A stretch of DNA of 37,541 nt. Source: Synergistes sp. GTDB lineage: Bacteria > Synergistota > Synergistia > Synergistales > Synergistaceae. Positions 24,258 through 31,801 of the stretch are shown here, piece after piece. The position numbers were made by a program, and so were the translations under genes. The stretch covers positions 1 to 37,541 of the forward strand of contig JAFYJW010000035.1 in the NCBI GenBank assembly GCA_017537925.1, written 5' to 3'. Position 1 is the first letter of the stretch. Each line of letters opens with the position of its first letter. The notes under the pieces were generated by a model. The model was not told where the DNA came from, did no database searches, and was given only the letters and a program-made list of their open reading frames with translations.

Positions 24258-25895
24258 ATGAGACAGACGCTTATTCTCGGCAACATCATCACCGTGGACC
24301 CAAAGCGTCCGACGGCGAAAGCGGCGGTGGTCAAGAACGGCGTGTTCGCCTATATCGGCGACGAGGAGACAGCGAAGCAGCTCGCCGGGCCGGACGCGAA
24401 GGTGCTGGATTACGGCGAGAACTACATCTATCCCGGCTTTCTGGAATCCCACTGCCACGGCTATCTGGCCGGCGACCGTGCCATCGGGCAGGCGAACCTC
24501 GCGCAGATCACCGAAGCCGACTACGCGAAATACCGCGAGATCATCAAGGACTTCATCGAAAAGAACCCGCAGCGTGATTACTACCTGGCCGCGGGATGGG
24601 TCGAAAACGACGTATATGTTGACAGGGGAGATTTGGACGAGATCTGCGCCGATAAACCGTTGCTGGTTCAGACGGGTGGCGGACACTCCATGCTGCTCAA
24701 TACCATAGCGCTGAAACTGGCCGGCATCGACGCGGCCTACGCAAAGGAAAAGGGCTACGATCTGGTGCATGTGGACAAAAACGGCGAACCGGACGGCTAC
24801 ATCTGTGAAGCGCCTGTGTTTGAACTGTATCCCAATCTTCCAACCACCCTTGAGAACGCCAAGGAATACCTGCTCGCATGGCAGGACATCGCCCTCGCAA
24901 ATGGCTACACCGCAGTTGGAGACGCGGGCGTAGAGGTCACCAATGCGATTGCTGTCAGGGCTTTCTACGAGCTGGAACAGGAGGGCAAACTGAAGCTGCG
25001 CACCTATGCCTACCTGCTGTGCCCGGACAATCCCGAAGACCCGAAGGCGGAGGTGGCCCGCATCGCCGCGGACCGCGCAAAGTACAGCGGCGAATACTTC
25101 CATGTCGTGGGCGTCAAGACGTACCTGGACGGTGTGACCGAGGCGCATACGGGCTGGCAGAACCAGGATTACCTGGACCAGCCGGGCTATCACGGCAACG
25201 AGCGCTTCAACGACCATGACAAGATGGTGGAGCTGATCACGGCGGCGGACGCGGAGGGCCTCTCTGTCCACGTCCACTCCGAAGGCGGCGGCGCGACGCA
25301 CTTCATGCTGGGCTGCATCGAGGACGCGGAAAAGATCACAGGCGACCTGGATCAGCGCAACGTGCTGGCGCATCTGCACTTCGTCACTGACGAGGATATC
25401 CGCCGCATGGCGGAAACCGGCTCCGTTCCGGCGGTCGCGCCGCTTTGGACGCCTAAGGAAGCAAATATTTATGAACAGGAAGTCAGGTATGTCGGTCAGG
25501 AGATTGCGGATCAGGCTTATCCTATCAAGTCTTTCTGTGATGCCGGCGCGAACGTGGTCTTCCATTCGGACTATCCGGTTTCTCCGATGATGAATGTCAA
25601 ATACAGCATTTACATGGCGGAAACCCGGGCGTTTCCAAAGCAGCTCGGTTACGGCGGAATGGAAACCCAGCGCAATGTCAAGGAAGCCGTCACCCGCGAG
25701 CAGTCCTTGCGCGCCATGACCATCAACGTCGCCCGGCAGTTCCGTCAGGAGGATCGCATGGGTTCCATCGAGTTCGGCAAGCTCGCCAACATGACGGTGT
25801 ACGACTGCGACTTCCTGCACGACGACATCGAGAAGGTCGCGGAGGCAAACCTCGTCGCCACCATCGTGGACGGTGAAGAAGTATATAAGGCGTAA
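24258..25895 (+). CDS. YtcJ-like amidohydrolase (amidohydrolase family 3)
   Basis: 545 residues, typical for the family. Cytosolic metal-dependent hydrolase with a TIM barrel flanked by a small beta domain. Motifs in order: N-terminal beta domain (LILGNIITVDPKRPTAKAAVV), HxH at His65/His67 (FLESHCHGYL), a candidate carboxylated lysine in VGVKTYLDG, metal-site histidines in VHVHSEGGG and LAHLHFV, and the catalytic aspartate in FHSDYPVSP. The C-terminal beta strands end GSIEFGKLANMTVYD. Members hydrolyse N-acyl amino acids, exoenzyme substrates or unknown amides; the substrate cannot be read. ATG 24258 has AAGGAG 10 nt upstream. Only about 1 of 27 Ile codons is ATA, evidence of foreign origin. 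The DUF3089 gene follows 16 nt later. Confidence 0.92.
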   Translation: MRQTLILGNIITVDPKRPTAKAAVVKNGVFAYIGDEETAKQLAGPDAKVLDYGENYIYPGFLESHCHGYLAGDRAIGQANLAQITEADYAKYREIIKDFIEKNPQRDYYLAAGWVENDVYVDRGDLDEICADKPLLVQTGGGHSMLLNTIALKLAGIDAAYAKEKGYDLVHVDKNGEPDGYICEAPVFELYPNLPTTLENAKEYLLAWQDIALANGYTAVGDAGVEVTNAIAVRAFYELEQEGKLKLRTYAYLLCPDNPEDPKAEVARIAADRAKYSGEYFHVVGVKTYLDGVTEAHTGWQNQDYLDQPGYHGNERFNDHDKMVELITAADAEGLSVHVHSEGGGATHFMLGCIEDAEKITGDLDQRNVLAHLHFVTDEDIRRMAETGSVPAVAPLWTPKEANIYEQEVRYVGQEIADQAYPIKSFCDAGANVVFHSDYPVSPMMNVKYSIYMAETRAFPKQLGYGGMETQRNVKEAVTREQSLRAMTINVARQFRQEDRMGSIEFGKLANMTVYDCDFLHDDIEKVAEANLVATIVDGEEVYKA

Positions 25896-25911
25896 AAGGA
25901 GAAAAAGGAAA

Positions 25912-26949
25912 ATGGAATTGAAGCCAAAAACCGTAACACCAGGGATGATTAAAACCTTGTTTCATGCTTTGGCCAACGGTCAGATGGCAGAGGAGCTTAC
26001 ATCCGCATACGCAGCAGACGCGCCCGACTATTCCCTTGAGGACTGCTGGTTGCAGGTTCCTCAGATCAAGAAGGACATCGACACCTTCTACATCTACTCC
26101 ACGGTCTACATTGAGTCCAGCTTTGAGGAAGGAGCCCCTGATTACGCTACGCTCGACAACCCCGAGATGCTGCTGGGCGCACTGGAAGAATACGCTACAA
26201 ACGCAACCGTGTATGAGGAGGCCACGAATGTGTTCGTGCCTTATTACCGTCAATCCGGCATGCGGTACGCGGTGGAAGCTTCGAAGAAGACAGGGGGCAT
26301 TGACACGGCGCTTTCCGGCATCTCCTACGACGACATCAGCGCCGCGCTCGACTATTATTTCGAGCATTGCAACGGTGGTCGCCCGTTCATCATCGCAGGG
26401 CACAGCCAAGGTTCCGCGATGGTCAAGTATGTATTGAAAAATTACTTCAAAAAGCACCCTGAATACTACGAGCGCATGGTAGCGGCTTATGTTATTGGCT
26501 ACTCTGTCACGAAGGAAGACCTTGCGGCCAACCCGCATCTGAAGTTTGCGTCCGGTGAAAGCGACACGGGTGTGATCATCAGCTACAACACCGAAGGGCC
26601 AAAGAACGTGGAGGAAAACGCCAATAATGTCGTGGTACTTCCCAACGCAATCAGCATCAACCCGCTGAACTGGAAGCTCGATGCCACCTACGCACCGGCG
26701 AGCGAGAACCTGGGATCCTATCTGCCGAATGCTGAAACCGAGATGTATGAGATAACCAATGTCGGCGCGGACGCACAGGTGGTTCTTGACCGTGGCGTGA
26801 TTGTGACGAAAACCACATATGACCAATACGCCGCCGCAGAAGACTTCGGACCACAGAGCTTCCACGAGGTCGACTACACGCTCTATTACAACAACATCAA
26901 GGACAACGTGGCGAAGAGAATCGCAGCCTATCAAGCGGGCAAACAGTGA
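25912..26949 (+). CDS. DUF3089-type alpha/beta hydrolase
   Basis: 345 residues, no signal peptide or membrane segment, so probably cytosolic. The nucleophile elbow GHSQGS places Ser165, preceded by NGGRPFIIA. ATVYEEATNVFVPYYRQSG at about 98-116 is the family's 'N.f....V.aPrYRQ' block. The catalytic His is probably His318 in FHEVDYTLYYNN near the C-terminus, where DUF3089 proteins carry an HxxDY motif. The family is uncharacterised; esterase or lipase activity is likely from the fold. It follows the amidohydrolase by 16 nt with its own AAGGAG site, so they are co-transcribed. Ile codons again are almost all ATC/ATT. Confidence 0.85.
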   Translation: MELKPKTVTPGMIKTLFHALANGQMAEELTSAYAADAPDYSLEDCWLQVPQIKKDIDTFYIYSTVYIESSFEEGAPDYATLDNPEMLLGALEEYATNATVYEEATNVFVPYYRQSGMRYAVEASKKTGGIDTALSGISYDDISAALDYYFEHCNGGRPFIIAGHSQGSAMVKYVLKNYFKKHPEYYERMVAAYVIGYSVTKEDLAANPHLKFASGESDTGVIISYNTEGPKNVEENANNVVVLPNAISINPLNWKLDATYAPASENLGSYLPNAETEMYEITNVGADAQVVLDRGVIVTKTTYDQYAAAEDFGPQSFHEVDYTLYYNNIKDNVAKRIAAYQAGKQ

Positions 26950-27071
26950 CAGAAAGGAATGCTTGAAATCACCTGCTCCATTGAAGTTGGGAAATCCGCG
27001 TAGCTCGTCGTTTTGGACAGCGACATCGAAACGGTTCCAGTGTAGCAGATTCGGTATATTCAAGCGCTCGA

Positions 27072-27102
27072 AACGGCATTCAAGGGGAGAACGGCATTCA
27101 AG
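27072..27102 (+). repeat. Short direct repeat, 13 bp twice at 18-bp period
   Basis: AACGGCATTCAAG occurs at 27072-27084 and 27090-27102 in the non-coding gap between the DUF3089 gene and the membrane-protein gene. No function evident. Confidence 0.6.
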
Positions 27103-27120
27103 AAAGATTAAAGAGCTCCA

Positions 27121-27152
27121 TGGGCAGCCCACCGCGTGGTTTGGGCTGCCCA
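27121..27152. terminator. Hairpin between DUF3089 gene and membrane-protein gene
   Basis: Perfect 11-bp stem TGGGCAGCCCA / TGGGCTGCCCA with a 10-nt loop. On the plus strand it is followed by AAAACT, not a T-run, so termination is uncertain. It separates the two-hydrolase operon from the next gene, whose start is 34 nt downstream. Confidence 0.45.
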
Positions 27153-27185
27153 AAACTATGAAGGGAGTAGGTGAGGAGAAGCGAC

Positions 27186-27875
27186 ATGGCCAGACGTAAT
27201 ATTGTCAGATTATTTGAATTAAGAAAGGGAAATCTGGATTCTCGAGTAAACCGGGATTATGTAAACAACGGAATTGCGACCATTCCCTGCCGCATTTCCG
27301 ACTATAGCGATGTAATCAGCACATATAGCGTTAAGGGTTTTGAGATACCGAATACAGAATTTATTGATTATCTCAAGGAGACCGCGGAGGTGACACCGTC
27401 AGAGTGTCCGCTGGTTTTGGACATCGTTGGGGATTGTCTGTCTCAGGAAGATAAAAAGACCATTGAGGAAACGCTTCTTGACAATCTTGCTTATCAGCTT
27501 GGCATGGTGGAAAAGGACGAGAAGCGGCATACGCACACCTTTGTCCTTATGATGATCGGTCTGATTGTTTCGGGATTATTGCTGTGGTTTACGAGAGATC
27601 TGGCGGAAGAAGCGCGCGAGCTTTTTTTTATTCTGTTTTGGTTTATGGGTGATACACTATGTGACTACATCTTTCTGACTGGGTATGATCTCCGTCGGGA
27701 AAGAAGGCTGGCCGGACGACTTGCGAGTATCAAGGTCATTTTTTCAGAAAGTTATGAAGCTCCAAATTACACGGAAAGCGACGTTGACCAGTTGTATACC
27801 GAGATTGAAAAGAAAGTCAATAAAACGATTCGGGAAGAGGAGAATGATGTACTGTATGTTCATGTCCGCAAATAG
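27186..27875 (+). CDS. Two-TM membrane protein of unknown function
   Basis: 229 residues, not recognised. The N-terminal about 110 residues are soluble and mixed. Two hydrophobic helices follow at about 116-134 (FVLMMIGLIVSGLLLWF) and 142-163 (LFFILFWFMGDTLCDYIFL), then a basic stretch (YDLRRERRLAGRL) and a charged C-terminal helix (TEIEKKVNKTIREEEN). The basic residues after TM2 put both termini in the cytoplasm by the positive-inside rule. ATG 27186 has GAGGAG 8 nt upstream. It lies beyond a hairpin from the hydrolase genes and may be a separate unit. Confidence 0.75.
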   Translation: MARRNIVRLFELRKGNLDSRVNRDYVNNGIATIPCRISDYSDVISTYSVKGFEIPNTEFIDYLKETAEVTPSECPLVLDIVGDCLSQEDKKTIEETLLDNLAYQLGMVEKDEKRHTHTFVLMMIGLIVSGLLLWFTRDLAEEARELFFILFWFMGDTLCDYIFLTGYDLRRERRLAGRLASIKVIFSESYEAPNYTESDVDQLYTEIEKKVNKTIREEENDVLYVHVRK

Positions 27876-27977
27876 GGCCTCTCAGAAGCCTGTTTTTCGC
27901 CGCTTTACGGGATGGAATACCTGAGGGTAAAGAAATCGTAAGGGACGCCTCAAAACCGTGTTCAATTTGCGGACATG
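27861..27977. repeat. 13-bp inverted repeat at the right edge of the accessory block
   Basis: CATGTCCGCAAAT (27861-27873, ending in the stop codon of the membrane-protein gene) and its exact complement ATTTGCGGACATG (27965-27977). The core TGTCCGCAAA recurs at 28056-28065 and at 20365-20374. Could be remnants of element ends or a binding-site family. Confidence 0.5.
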
Positions 27978-28085
27978 GAAACGATCCGAGGAACGCATCG
28001 GCTGAAAGCGATGATACGGAAAAGCGAGTGTGTACATGGCATGAACCACCATAGTTGTCCGCAAAATGGTGCATAACCGAATCGA

Positions 28086-28118
28086 GGAATCCAAGCGGCA
28101 TTTTGCCGTTTGGATTCC
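28086..28118. terminator. Hairpin ending the accessory block
   Basis: GGAATCCAA / TTGGATTCC with additional inner pairing (GCGGCA / TGCCGT) around TTT. It lies between the convergent membrane-protein gene and the minus-strand gene ending at 28134, so it can serve both. No strong T-run. Confidence 0.5.
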
Positions 28119-28133
28119 TTGTAAGTAGTTGCG

Positions 28134-28712
28134 TTATGCGGGTTCGTTGCTTTGACCGAGCAGGAAACCGATCAGCCCTGATGCGTCCGCAGAAGCCCCG
28201 CTGAAGCCGTCGATCAGCTGATTGCCGCGAAGGATATAAACGTGCCAGACGAATCTCTCCTCGGCGGGTCTTGCGATCACCTTTGCCGATGTTATGCCGC
28301 GCCGCCATCCTCTTGCGCAGTCCGGGACTGCCGCTTCATCCGCAAGCGCCGCCGCCGTTGTTCTGCTCAGCTTTGCGTCAAGCCTGCGGCAGGCGCATGG
28401 AAGGGAAAGATCGTCTGCCACTTCCGCTGTGCCTTCGATGAGCCACGTCCTGCCACTTGCCGCATCTACCGCTGCGGTTACCGGGATGAGCTTTACGCCG
28501 AAAAATATCCCCCTCAGCATGACATTTGCGCCAAAGAGGTAGACGGGCGACAGTATCGCTGTGTCGCTTTCCGAAACAGGTATCTTGACTGGCAGGAAAC
28601 TTTTCGGTTCTTCTTGCATGCCTTCACCGTTTATATATCTGCAGGATATGTACCCTTTGCTGCGATAAATGCTCAGGCGTATCCACGGGTGTTCCGGAGT
28701 GCCGGGCGTCAT
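28134..28712 (-). CDS. Unknown protein downstream of the SRP RNA
   Basis: Up to 192 residues; not recognised. Contains VYLFGANVMLRGIFFGVKLIPV (partly hydrophobic), a repeated alanine-rich stretch and FVWHVYILRGNQLIDGFSG near the C-terminus. No signal peptide. The open frame extends further upstream through the SRP RNA gene but that part cannot be coding. ATG 28712 lies in the SRP RNA terminator without a ribosome-binding site; ATG 28619 (MQEEPKSFLPVKIP) with weak GAAGG is an alternative giving 161 residues. Codon use fits the core genome. Confidence 0.55.
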   Translation of the reverse strand: MTPGTPEHPWIRLSIYRSKGYISCRYINGEGMQEEPKSFLPVKIPVSESDTAILSPVYLFGANVMLRGIFFGVKLIPVTAAVDAASGRTWLIEGTAEVADDLSLPCACRRLDAKLSRTTAAALADEAAVPDCARGWRRGITSAKVIARPAEERFVWHVYILRGNQLIDGFSGASADASGLIGFLLGQSNEPA

Positions 28713-28720
28713 AAAAAAAT

Positions 28721-28843
28721 GCCCTTTACGGGCGGCCCAGCTGCCCCATGGCACCCGCAAGATTCCGCTTATCGCTGCTTCCTTCCGGACCTGACGAGGT
28801 TCACGGGCTTGCGCCGCATGGGACTGGGCAGCCCGTAAAGGGC
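28721..28843 (-). ncRNA. ffs: Small (bacterial) signal recognition particle RNA
   Basis: The minus strand contains the conserved SRP apical domain GTCAGGTCCGGAAGGAAGCA at about 28794-28775. Long flanking arms pair: GCCCTTTACGGGC / GCCCGTAAAGGGC at the ends, then GCCCAG / CTGGGC. A T-rich run (28720-28713) directly follows the closing stem, so the terminal stem doubles as an intrinsic terminator. The mature ends are estimated; the RNA is about 100-120 nt. It binds Ffh and targets membrane proteins. It lies 24 nt after tRNA-Ser and probably shares its transcript. Confidence 0.93.
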
Positions 28844-28867
28844 ATGCCGGCGTCTTTTGACAAAAAA

Positions 28868-28959
28868 TGGCGGAGAGGATGGGATTTGAACCCATGGAAG
28901 AGTTTGACCCCTTCACTCACTTTCCAGGCGAGCTCCTTCGACCGCTCAGACACCTCTCC
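28868..28959 (-). tRNA. tRNA-Ser (GGA)
   Basis: 92-nt class II tRNA on the minus strand. Acceptor stem GGAGAGG pairs with CCTCTCC, followed by G and encoded CCA. The D arm contains GAGCGGTCGAAGGAGC. The anticodon loop CTGGAAA gives anticodon GGA (Ser UCC/UCU). A long variable arm follows, then the T arm GGGTTCAAATCCC. Confidence 0.96.
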
Positions 28960-28993
28960 GCGCAAATCGCCTGTCGTGTTGCCGACGGAGCAG

Positions 28994-29022
28994 ATTATAT
29001 CTTATTACGGCTGTCGTGTCAA
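28994..29022 (-). promoter_or_regulatory. Consensus promoter of the tRNA-Ser/SRP RNA unit
   Basis: Minus strand: perfect TTGACA at 29022-29017, 17-bp spacer, perfect TATAAT at 28999-28994. About 35 nt upstream of the tRNA 5' end; no other promoter of this quality occurs in the window. Confidence 0.9.
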
Positions 29023-29075
29023 AACGTGAGATCGGCACGCTGCGCCGCACATGAGCCGCAGATACATGATAAAGC

Positions 29076-29645
29076 TCAGAATGTTTCGTTCTCAGTACGG
29101 AACGATATCTCTCCGTTTATGTCTCTTGTGCAGCTTATTATCTTTGTTATCGAGGAAATGGTGCCATGCTCTGTCCCGGCAGCTGATGTTTTCTGCATGA
29201 AATATCTTGTTGTCCCGCCCTCTTCCGGTATGCGCGGAGGTATAAGAGGCATGCCGAGCCTTGCCGCTTCGGAGCTGAACGAGGGAGCATAGTGCAGATC
29301 TGCCGTTACGCAGGAAAACGCATGATCAGGGTATATGTTTTCGAGTTCCGAGAAAAATGATTCGGGGATAGTTATCAAAGGATCAGTTTCGGGATCTGCG
29401 TCGGGGGAAAAATAACCGCTGCCGGCGGCACGTATCTGATGTCTCAGCCAGACGTCCGCTATGGCCGAAGCCTGCTTTGCCGCATTTTCGGTCCGAAGAC
29501 GCCGGGCCGTTTCCGATTTCTCATCGGATATGTTCATTGCCTCGCGGAGCGCAAACCCCGCCGCAAAGAACAGTACTGCCGTCAAAAGCAATACTGTTAT
29601 CAGGACAAAGCCCTCTTCCCGCCGGTTCCTATCCGGCGTCTCCTT
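29076..29645 (-). CDS. Type IV pilin-like (PilX/minor pseudopilin-type) protein
   Basis: 189 residues. The N-terminus KETPDRNRREEG/FVLITVLLLTAVLFF is a prepilin leader: short and charged, with a predicted cut after the glycine, then a hydrophobic helix of about 20 residues. Mature position 5 is Thr instead of the usual Glu; loss of Glu5 is typical of tip or minor pilins such as GspK/PilX. Helical continuation (SDEKSETARRLRTENAAKQASAIADVWLRHQI) then a globular C-terminal part. ATG 29645 overlaps the end of rnc by 17 nt, so it is likely translated from the rnc message. No other pilus gene is in the window. Confidence 0.72.
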   Translation of the reverse strand, partial: KETPDRNRREEGFVLITVLLLTAVLFFAAGFALREAMNISDEKSETARRLRTENAAKQASAIADVWLRHQIRAAGSGYFSPDADPETDPLITIPESFFSELENIYPDHAFSCVTADLHYAPSFSSEAARLGMPLIPPRIPEEGGTTRYFMQKTSAAGTEHGTISSITKIISCTRDINGEISFRTENETF

Positions 29646-30348
29646 CATCTGATTTCTCTTGCCGCAGTTTTTTGAGAGCTTTTTCCGCCGCGGAAAATTC
29701 AGCTTCTTTCCTGGAACGTCCCCATTCCTCAGAGAAGATACGTTCCCCCAAAGTGAGGCGTACCTTGAAGCTAAGCGCATGGTCCGGGCCTGAATGAGCG
29801 ACTATTTCATAAACGGGCAGCCCCAGTGAATGTGCCTGTGTATATTCCTGCAGCTCCGATTTTGGATCTTTCTTTACGGCAGGGTCTCTGACCTCATCTT
29901 TGCCCGCAAGAAAGACGGCTATCACGGACGCCGCGGCAGAGTAGCCGCCTTCGGCAAACACGGCTCCGAAAAGCGCTTCCGTGCAGTCGGCTGCCATAGA
30001 GTCGTTTGCGCCGCATTTTCTGAAGTTGTTGCCTAAGCGGATTAGCTTTTTGAGGCCGATCCCGCCGGCCCAATCGCTAAGGCTTTCTTTGCATACTATG
30101 CGCGCGCGGAGCGATGTGAGACGCCCTTCGTCGCAGCTTGGATACGCTGCAAAAAGCTTTTCAGACACAACAAGCTCAAGCACCGCGTCTCCAAGGAATT
30201 CGAGGCGCTCATTGCAGGCGACGGCGTTCTCATTTGCATACGAGGAATGTGTCAGAGCCTCTTCAAGAAGCTCCCGTGCATGGAACTGATATCCGATTTT
30301 TTTTTGAAGCAGCACGAGCAGCTTTTCGCGCTCACTGTTTTTCTGCAT
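29629..30348 (-). CDS. rnc: Ribonuclease III
   Basis: Double-strand-specific endoribonuclease for rRNA and mRNA processing. 239 residues. The catalytic signature NERLEFLGDAVLEL at 46-59 holds the acidic metal ligands, and the second acidic cluster DCTEALFGAVFAEGG lies at about 118-132. A double-stranded RNA-binding domain follows (DPKSELQEYTQAHSLGLPVYEI... EEWGRSRKEAEFSAAEKALKKL). It directly follows fabF (6 nt), the common placement downstream of the fab cluster. Confidence 0.96.
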   Translation of the reverse strand: MQKNSEREKLLVLLQKKIGYQFHARELLEEALTHSSYANENAVACNERLEFLGDAVLELVVSEKLFAAYPSCDEGRLTSLRARIVCKESLSDWAGGIGLKKLIRLGNNFRKCGANDSMAADCTEALFGAVFAEGGYSAAASVIAVFLAGKDEVRDPAVKKDPKSELQEYTQAHSLGLPVYEIVAHSGPDHALSFKVRLTLGERIFSEEWGRSRKEAEFSAAEKALKKLRQEKSDEGDAG

Positions 30349-30354
30349 ATCGGA

Positions 30355-31602
30355 TCAGTCGCGGCAGGCCTCTATAGCAAGTACGCCGTTGTGGCCGCCG
30401 AAGCCGAAGTTATTGATCAGTGCGCGGCGCACATCTTTTTTTACAGCGTTGCCGGCCACTATATTAAGCCTGCACTCAGGGTCGGGCTTGCTGTAGTTTA
30501 TCGTGGGGTGGACTATGCCGCGCTCTATGGCGAGGATGGTCGCGGCTGTCTCGATAGCGCCTGCCGCGCCGAGAGTATGCCCGATCATTGATTTTGTCGA
30601 GTGGACAAGCGTTTTTTCCGACAGATCCTCTCCTAAGAGGTGTCTTATCGCCGCTGTCTCCATCTTGTCGTTGAGCGGAGTAGATGTGCCGTGCGCGTTT
30701 ATCAGGTCGATATCTTCCTTCTTCCAGCCTGCTTTTCTTACCGCCATGGCCATAGCCCGGTATGCTCCGTCGCCGTCTGCATCGGGGGCTGTGATATGGT
30801 GCGCGTCGCAGGAGAGCCCGTAGCCGGTCACTTCCGCATATATATGAGCGCCTCTTGCCCTGGCGTGCTGATACTCTTCGAATACGAAGATAGCGGCTCC
30901 CTCTCCCATCACGAAGCCGTCGCGTTCCGCGTCGAATGGACGGGAAGCGTGTTCGGGGTCGTCGTACCTCGTCGACAGCGCCTTAAGCGCGGAAAAGCCG
31001 GCGGCGGCAAGAGGAGATACTGCCGCTTCCGATCCTCCGGCAAGTATGATGTCGGCGTCTCCGCGGGATATGCAGCAGGCGGCCTCGCCCATGCTGTTTA
31101 TCGAGCTGGCGCAGGCTGTGACGACCGCCATATTTGCGCCCTTGGCGCCGATGCGTATCGCTACGTAAGCGGCGGGCATATTGACGATCATCATCGGTAC
31201 AAGAAAAGGACTGACGCGCGAAGGCCCCTTTTCATTGAGGATATGCAGATTATCCTCTAATGTGTGTATACCGCCCTCACCTGTGCCTATATAGACTCCG
31301 AGCATATTCTTGTCGACACTGTCCATATCGAGCCCTGAGTCTTTTATAGCCATATCGGTGCATGCGGCGGCAAACTGTATTACACGGTCGGTGCGGCGGG
31401 CCTCTTTCCTGTCGAACCAGTCTTCGGCGTTGAAGTCCTTTACTTCGGCTGCGATCTTCACCGGATGATTTGACGTGTCAAAAGATGCGATCGGACCGAC
31501 TCCGTTTTTACCGTGTGCCAGCGCGTCCCAGAACGCTTCTTTTCCTATTCCGACAGGCGTGACTGCTCCGCAGCCTGTGATAACTACTCTCCTTGCGTTC
31601 AA
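30355..31602 (-). CDS. fabF: 3-oxoacyl-ACP synthase II
   Basis: Elongating condensing enzyme of type II fatty acid synthesis. 415 residues. Catalytic triad: Cys164 (VTACASSINS), His in INAHGTSTPLND and His in MIGHTLGAAG. Start TTG at 31602 (MNARRVVITGCGAVTPVG) has AAGGAGG 10 nt upstream; no ATG start is available. It is separated from acpP by 199 nt with two hairpins, one of them terminator-like, so expression can differ from the upstream genes. Confidence 0.97.
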   Translation of the reverse strand: MNARRVVITGCGAVTPVGIGKEAFWDALAHGKNGVGPIASFDTSNHPVKIAAEVKDFNAEDWFDRKEARRTDRVIQFAAACTDMAIKDSGLDMDSVDKNMLGVYIGTGEGGIHTLEDNLHILNEKGPSRVSPFLVPMMIVNMPAAYVAIRIGAKGANMAVVTACASSINSMGEAACCISRGDADIILAGGSEAAVSPLAAAGFSALKALSTRYDDPEHASRPFDAERDGFVMGEGAAIFVFEEYQHARARGAHIYAEVTGYGLSCDAHHITAPDADGDGAYRAMAMAVRKAGWKKEDIDLINAHGTSTPLNDKMETAAIRHLLGEDLSEKTLVHSTKSMIGHTLGAAGAIETAATILAIERGIVHPTINYSKPDPECRLNIVAGNAVKKDVRRALINNFGFGGHNGVLAIEACRD

Positions 31603-31685
31603 CGGTGCCGTGCCTCCTTGTCTGATATCACGCGGTATATAGCTGTCCGGGGTTTCGTCTTTGTAACATTGACCGTCTGAACTGC

Positions 31686-31713
31686 AAAAACACCCGCCGC
31701 CGGGACGGCGGCG
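31686..31713 (-). terminator. Intercistronic terminator/attenuator between acpP and fabF
   Basis: Minus strand: 8-bp GC-only stem (CGCCGCCG / CGGCGGCG, 3-nt loop) followed by GGTGTTTTTGC. This is a plausible intrinsic terminator that would lower fabF relative to acpP. Confidence 0.6.
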
Positions 31714-31752
31714 TCCCTGCGGGAGATATTATTGCAGGCAGATTTATGCCGC

Positions 31753-31791
31753 CCCGTGCGGCGAAAGGCATAAAACCCTGCGCCGCACGGG
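31753..31791 (-). other. Stable hairpin just after the acpP stop
   Basis: 11-bp perfect stem (CCCGTGCGGCG / CGCCGCACGGG) with a 17-nt loop starting 10 nt after the acpP stop codon and without a U-tract. The position suits a 3'-end stabiliser of a highly expressed acpP message. Confidence 0.5.
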
Positions 31792-31801
31792 CTGAACGCT
31801 G

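Noticed and set aside
24123-25820. 565-codon minus-strand open frame opposite the amidohydrolase
   Set aside because: Exact shadow of the amidohydrolase on the other strand; no recognisable motif and no ribosome-binding site. The plus-strand frame carries all metal-binding motifs.
25723-27153. 476-codon minus-strand open frame across the DUF3089 gene
   Set aside because: Overlaps the well-supported hydrolase with its GHSQG motif, and the translation matches nothing known. I considered a decayed gene in 26950-27153 but found no family signature.
28713-28916. N-terminal extension of the 28134 gene up to 28916
   Set aside because: This part is the SRP RNA and tRNA-Ser read as protein; RNA structure and conservation explain it.
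28868-28959. tRNA-Ser as an integration site for the accessory block
   Set aside because: The block ends about 700 nt away, no repeat of the tRNA 3' end is seen elsewhere in the window and there is no integrase gene.
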